The notes under the pieces: generated by a model
Database searches by the model: none
The model's input: only the letters and a program-made list of their open reading frames with translations
Told to the model about the DNA's origin: nothing
Translations under genes and position numbers: made by a program
Assembly (NCBI RefSeq): GCF_033446685.1
Contig: NZ_JAWQLY010000006.1
Span: 62,001 to 126,000, forward strand
Source of the DNA: Modicisalibacter sp033446685
Lineage (GTDB): Bacteria > Pseudomonadota > Gammaproteobacteria > Pseudomonadales > Halomonadaceae
Reading direction: 5' to 3'
Length of the DNA: 64,000 bases
Shown here: piece by piece, positions 60,587-64,000 of the stretch
How positions within the stretch are numbered: the stretch's first letter is position 1
Layout of the letters: every line of letters starts with the position of its first letter

Positions 60587-61444
60587 TTATTCGTTACCGA
60601 GCTCAGGAAGACCGGCCACCGGTTTCTGGTAAGTGTCGACATAATCGGGCATATGGCCTGGAATCGCAGGTACGGTGACTCCAGGAATGTACTTCTCGAC
60701 TATCTTGCCCCACTCACCGGATTCGTAAATGGCAAGGATGCCTTGGTTCAAGTTCCCCAGGATCTCTTGAGGGTCGCCCTTGGATACCGCGAGTGCCAAC
60801 GGGGCACGAATAAAGATCTTACCCGCCATTTTTACTGGCTTACCCGCGTTGATGTATTCCTGAGCAGAGGTATCGTCGACAATGACCGAGGAGATGCGCC
60901 CGATTGCCATGTCATCAACTGCGGTAACGTAATTGTCGTACTTGGCCAGCTCGACATCGATATCGCCTGAATTCACAACGTTTTCTTCCATCCAGGCTTG
61001 CTGGGAAGAGCCGCCCTGAACGCCTACGCGAGCCCCACAACACACAGCGGTAAAGACGTTTAAGTCGGAATCCTCGGGTACCAGCACCACATCGTTGGTT
61101 TCCCACCAAGGAATGGTGAAATCGATATTCTCACTACGTTCCTCGGTAACCGTAAGACCGGTGGCGAGAATGTCGATTTTCTCCGCTGCGAGTGCCGGAA
61201 TCAGCGACGGGAATGGCATGTCTTGGAACTCGATCTCGATGCCGGCTTCCTCGGCTATCGCCTCCATGGCATCGATTGCGATCCCCTTGAATTCCCCCGC
61301 TTCCACATAAGCCCAAGGGGGGAAGGACGCCTCTACACCGACCGTATAAGGATCTTGTGCGAAAGCGGTCGTAGCTAGACCGCTGCCGATGGCCATTGTC
61401 CCCATTAGGGCGGCAGGCAGGAGCGATGCTTTTATTCCATTCAT
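60587..61444 (-). CDS. Amino-acid ABC transporter substrate-binding protein
   Basis: A 285-residue SBP family 3 protein. The signal peptide ends near TTAFAQ. It follows the family in YTVGVEASFPPWAYVEAGEFKGIAIDAMEAIAEEAGIEIEF, LIPALAAEKIDILATGLTVTEERSENIDFTIPWW and the C-terminal ESGEWGKIVEKYIPG. Two adjacent Cys in AVCCGARVG are unusual for this family. As the first gene of the operon it sets the specificity. Beside HglS, a basic amino acid or 2-aminoadipate is a sensible guess. Confidence 0.92.
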   Translation of the reverse strand: MNGIKASLLPAALMGTMAIGSGLATTAFAQDPYTVGVEASFPPWAYVEAGEFKGIAIDAMEAIAEEAGIEIEFQDMPFPSLIPALAAEKIDILATGLTVTEERSENIDFTIPWWETNDVVLVPEDSDLNVFTAVCCGARVGVQGGSSQQAWMEENVVNSGDIDVELAKYDNYVTAVDDMAIGRISSVIVDDTSAQEYINAGKPVKMAGKIFIRAPLALAVSKGDPQEILGNLNQGILAIYESGEWGKIVEKYIPGVTVPAIPGHMPDYVDTYQKPVAGLPELGNE

Positions 61445-61591
61445 GATCGTCTCGCGTGTTGATGAGTATTGTTTTTCGCCAAATCAATATGAGCGCGTCG
61501 TTTCACGACTGTCAACACGCCGCGTGTATGCATCTGCGAGTGATTCATGGCTGCCGGCGCCCACCCGATAGCCCGATTCACTTCGTCCACG

Positions 61592-62950
61592 TCACCCCTG
61601 GAACGCCTGCAGCGTCGATCGATACGAAGTCCGTTCACGCTCGGCGTAGAGTGCCAGTTCGTCCAGGACCTTGCCTTGCAGTGCCTCCTCGAAGGCTTCC
61701 CGGTTCGCGTTACCTTCATAGGCACCGTTCTGATCGCCACCGAGGTTCGATTGAAAGATGCCTGCCGCGCTGACTGGAAGAAAATCTTCATAGGTGACCG
61801 GCCGTGCTTCAACAAGGCCCTGCTCGATCAGCGTCTCGATATCGCTAGCCTCCGCCCTGCCCGGCTGGCGACCGGCCTCGGTCAGCCGATACTCGAAGAA
61901 GGCCAGCTTCTGGCGGCGCAGTTCCGCTTCCGTATCGGGGAACTCGGTGAAGACCTCGGCCAGGACACGCTGATGCTCGTCGTTGGCCAGCCCCGCCGTG
62001 CGACGGCGCGACTCACCGAGCAAGCGGTCGTACAGCTCGCGGCCTTTCGCGGTCAGCGCCACCCCGCGCTGTTCGATCTCGCCGAAGCGGGCGGTGTGGG
62101 TGCCCTGGCGTTCGCCGGCGAAGCGGGTCGGTTCCTCCAGCGCCTTGAAGCTGGTCTGGCGCAGCAGGATCGGGCAGTCGCGCCGCGGCGGCCCCTCGAT
62201 CACTTCCTTGGGGTTCATGCCTGCCTGCGGCATGCGGCGCTGGGCTTCGTCGATGTCCAGGGTGCGCGGCGTCAGGTGATTGATATGTGGCCCCCGGAAG
62301 CAGACCACATCGGCGATCAGCCGATGCTCGGCGTGTAGCGCTTCATAGGTTTCCAGGTCCACCGTGGCGTCCTTGTGCCAGCGAAAGGTCTCCAGCGCCT
62401 CGCTCACGAACCGATCGGCATCCTCGTCGCTGAGCCCACCCTGCGACTCATGCCGGGCGATCATCTCTCGTGCCCCAGGGGTAAAGATATCGCGCCCGGC
62501 AAGGATCTTCGCAGCTCGCTCGCGCAGCGTGTCGCTCTCGATCAGTTCGAGACGCAACAGCGAGGTGAAGACCCGGAAGGGGTTGTAGGCCAGCGCGTCG
62601 TCATCGACCGGACGGAACGCCGTGGAATGCACGGGCACACCGGCCTCCGACAGGTCGTAGTACCCGACCGGGACCATGCCCATCACGGCGAACAGCCGAC
62701 GCAACATGGCCAGCTCATCGGCCGTCCCCACCCGAATGGCGCCATGGCGCTCCACGCCCAGGCGGTTCAGCTCATCGAAGTTCGAAAGCCGCTCGGCCAA
62801 TGCCGGGTCGCGTTCGAGCGTTTCTCGGTTTACCTGATCGACCAGTTCGAGCAGCGTCTCGTACTGGGGTACTTCGGCCTGGTACATGGCCGACATGGCC
62901 TTGGAGAAGCGGTCGCGGATATCGTTCGGTGAAACGTAAGACGGGTTCAT
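61592..62950 (-). CDS. hglS: 2-oxoadipate dioxygenase/decarboxylase (HglS, formerly DUF1338/YdcJ)
   Basis: 452 residues. This Fe(II) enzyme turns 2-oxoadipate into D-2-hydroxyglutarate in the D-lysine pathway. The VOC-like metal site is present as His69 (VERHGAIRVG), His222 or His225 (FRGPHINHLTPRTLDID), and Glu291 (FGEIEQRG), near the ligand positions I recall for the Pseudomonas enzyme. Other marks are PVHSTAFRPV and NPFRVFTSLLRLELI. AAGGAG eight bases ahead decides the ATG at 62950. The amino-acid ABC operon follows on the same strand after 147 bp, so uptake of a lysine-pathway compound is a reasonable inference. Confidence 0.9.
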   Translation of the reverse strand: MNPSYVSPNDIRDRFSKAMSAMYQAEVPQYETLLELVDQVNRETLERDPALAERLSNFDELNRLGVERHGAIRVGTADELAMLRRLFAVMGMVPVGYYDLSEAGVPVHSTAFRPVDDDALAYNPFRVFTSLLRLELIESDTLRERAAKILAGRDIFTPGAREMIARHESQGGLSDEDADRFVSEALETFRWHKDATVDLETYEALHAEHRLIADVVCFRGPHINHLTPRTLDIDEAQRRMPQAGMNPKEVIEGPPRRDCPILLRQTSFKALEEPTRFAGERQGTHTARFGEIEQRGVALTAKGRELYDRLLGESRRRTAGLANDEHQRVLAEVFTEFPDTEAELRRQKLAFFEYRLTEAGRQPGRAEASDIETLIEQGLVEARPVTYEDFLPVSAAGIFQSNLGGDQNGAYEGNANREAFEEALQGKVLDELALYAERERTSYRSTLQAFQG

Positions 62951-63134
62951 GGCATGTCTCCTTGGTTCTTGCCGATGATCATGACCGCTTTGCCCCCTGC
63001 AAAACCAGCCCCGCTCTCTGGAAGAGCCCAGTCGACAGCGTATCTCTATCCCGCATGTAACGTGCCCCATCCACTGCCGGTGTCAGCGAGCCCAGCGTCC
63101 TGCGCCTGATGAAAAAAACAGCGCGATAGCCAGC

Positions 63135-63320
63135 CTGCTCGATTTGGGCCAACGCAGCAATCTGGCGGTTGCGCTGAACGAATCGGCGCTCTACTTAGGA
63201 AGTGCCATGGGTCGGCCTGCCGTGCATGTGCCGGTGGACATGCTATCGGTGGGAGCGGGAATCACTGCCCTGCTGGGAATCGGCGTACAACTCTTGTCCC
63301 TGCGCACCTCGAAGCGACGC
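63135..63320 (+). pseudogene. C-terminal remnant of an MFS transporter gene
   Basis: The frame reads LLDLGQRSNLAVALNESALYLG, then VGAGITALLGIGVQLLSLR, as in the last two helices of an MFS sugar- or drug-efflux protein. It is preceded by a stop and lacks the first ten helices. It then runs into unrelated codons. It lies in the 515-bp gap between hglS and the TctA gene, where nothing else is recognisable. Confidence 0.6.
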
Positions 63321-63465
63321 GCCGTGCCTAACTGGGTACGGGGTCGTCGAACGAGGCCGAAGTCAGGGCCAGGCCATTATCGCTTTCGCGACAAGCAAGC
63401 ACGGCACGAAAACGCCCCAACGTCCCGTTTGCTGAGGCTGTACCAGTAACTCTGAATCGGCTGAA

Positions 63466-64000
63466 CTAGTCCGTCTGATTGCCGTGCCCTGCCGCCGCCT
63501 GCATGCGCCGACGCAGGATCGGCCCGACGATGACCGGCAGGATCAATCCGATGATCGCCACGGTCCACAACCCGATCGCCAGACCGCTATTCCACAGCGC
63601 GGTCCAGTCGCCATCGGCGATGTCCAGCGTGTGGCGCAGGTTCTTCTCCATCTCCGGCCCCAGCAGCAGGCCGAGGATGATCGGCACCAGCGGGATCTCC
63701 AGCTTGCGCAGGAAATAACCGAACACCCCGAAGGCGACCATGAAATACAGGTCGAACGCCGAGTTGCTGATCGAGTAGATGCCCACGAAGGCCACCATGG
63801 TCACGATCGGCAGCAGGTACATCGGCGGTACCGACAGCAGCCTGACGAAGATGCCCACCAGCGGGATGTTGAGCAGCAGCAGCAGGAAGTTGCCGATCAG
63901 CAGCGCCGCGATCACGCCCCAGACGATATCGGCGTTCTGGGTGAACATCAGCGGCCCGGGGGTGATATTCATCGAGATCAGCAGCGCCAGCAGCACCGCG
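63466..64000 (-). CDS. tctA: Tripartite tricarboxylate transporter TctA-family permease (partial)
   Basis: The C-terminal 178 residues of a TctA-type permease; the gene continues past the right edge. It shows NITPGPLMFTQNADIVWGVIAALLIGNF, the helix ISNSAFDLYFMVAFGVFGYFLRKLEIPLVPIILGLLLGPEMEKNLR, and further hydrophobic segments, as in TctA of the TTT family, which imports citrate and other carboxylates with TctB and TctC. Confidence 0.9.
   Translation of the reverse strand, partial: AVLLALLISMNITPGPLMFTQNADIVWGVIAALLIGNFLLLLLNIPLVGIFVRLLSVPPMYLLPIVTMVAFVGIYSISNSAFDLYFMVAFGVFGYFLRKLEIPLVPIILGLLLGPEMEKNLRHTLDIADGDWTALWNSGLAIGLWTVAIIGLILPVIVGPILRRRMQAAAGHGNQTD

Noticed and set aside
1..64000. 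CRISPR arrays, tRNA or rRNA genes, insertion sequences, prophage genes
   Set aside because: I looked for regular repeats, cloverleaf-like segments, transposase or phage motifs and found none.

Overview
The window reads as a GC-rich (roughly 60-65%) gammaproteobacterial chromosome segment. The gene set (YghU, RlmA, thiopurine methyltransferase, TRAP and TctA transporters, 2-oxoadipate dioxygenase, many LysR/TetR divergons) fits a Halomonas-like marine or halophilic heterotroph. That assignment is inference from protein resemblance, not a search. I see no rRNA, tRNA, CRISPR array, intact insertion sequence or prophage.

Layout. 0-4 kb holds envelope and housekeeping genes: a small hypothetical protein, a DUF3298 lipoprotein, an RlpA-like protein, YghU and a Nudix hydrolase. 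4.1-10.2 kb is a catabolic block: a GlxA/AraC-type regulator, a complete TRAP transporter (DctP-DctQ-DctM), a proline racemase-superfamily enzyme whose second catalytic position is Gly, and a NagD-like HAD phosphatase. 11.3-12.7 kb is an ECF41 module: a carboxymuconolactone decarboxylase-like protein overlapping an ECF41 sigma factor, preceded by what looks like its own target promoter. 12.7-22.3 kb is a mixed set of small oxidoreductases and detoxification enzymes (symporter, VOC protein, FMN reductase, tpm, SnoaL-like, tautomerase, SDR/LysR pair, EamA exporter, thioredoxin-reductase-like/Rrf2 pair, rlmA). 22.5-28.9 kb carries an MscS channel, a PAS-PAS hybrid histidine kinase and a MipA-response regulator-sensor kinase operon, divergent from a two-gene RND efflux operon (29.9-34.1 kb).

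34-42.7 kb is a run of detoxification enzymes (GST, arylamine N-acetyltransferase, FMN reductase, GFA protein) and regulator/oxidoreductase divergons; one LysR gene is frameshifted. 42.9-47.4 kb is a polar amino-acid ABC transporter with a PuuB-like amine oxidoreductase and an IclR regulator in one direction. 47.5-53.3 kb holds a PNPOx-FNR fusion, a GST, LysR, RidA and an SDR/TetR divergon. 53.3-58.4 kb is a decaying accessory zone with fragments of an alcohol dehydrogenase, a LysR and two AraC genes lying between an extra methionine aminopeptidase, a CopG/PHB-depolymerase-type esterase operon and a small outer-membrane barrel. 58.4-63.0 kb carries a four-gene amino-acid ABC transporter beside 2-oxoadipate dioxygenase (HglS), suggesting lysine or 2-aminoadipate catabolism. 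The window ends inside a TctA transporter gene.

Many divergent intergenic regions contain readable operator-like symmetry: tandem AraC-type repeats, paired TetR operators, a T-N11-A LysR box, an Rrf2-type inverted repeat and 11-bp OmpR-type direct repeats. These offer testable regulator-target pairings.
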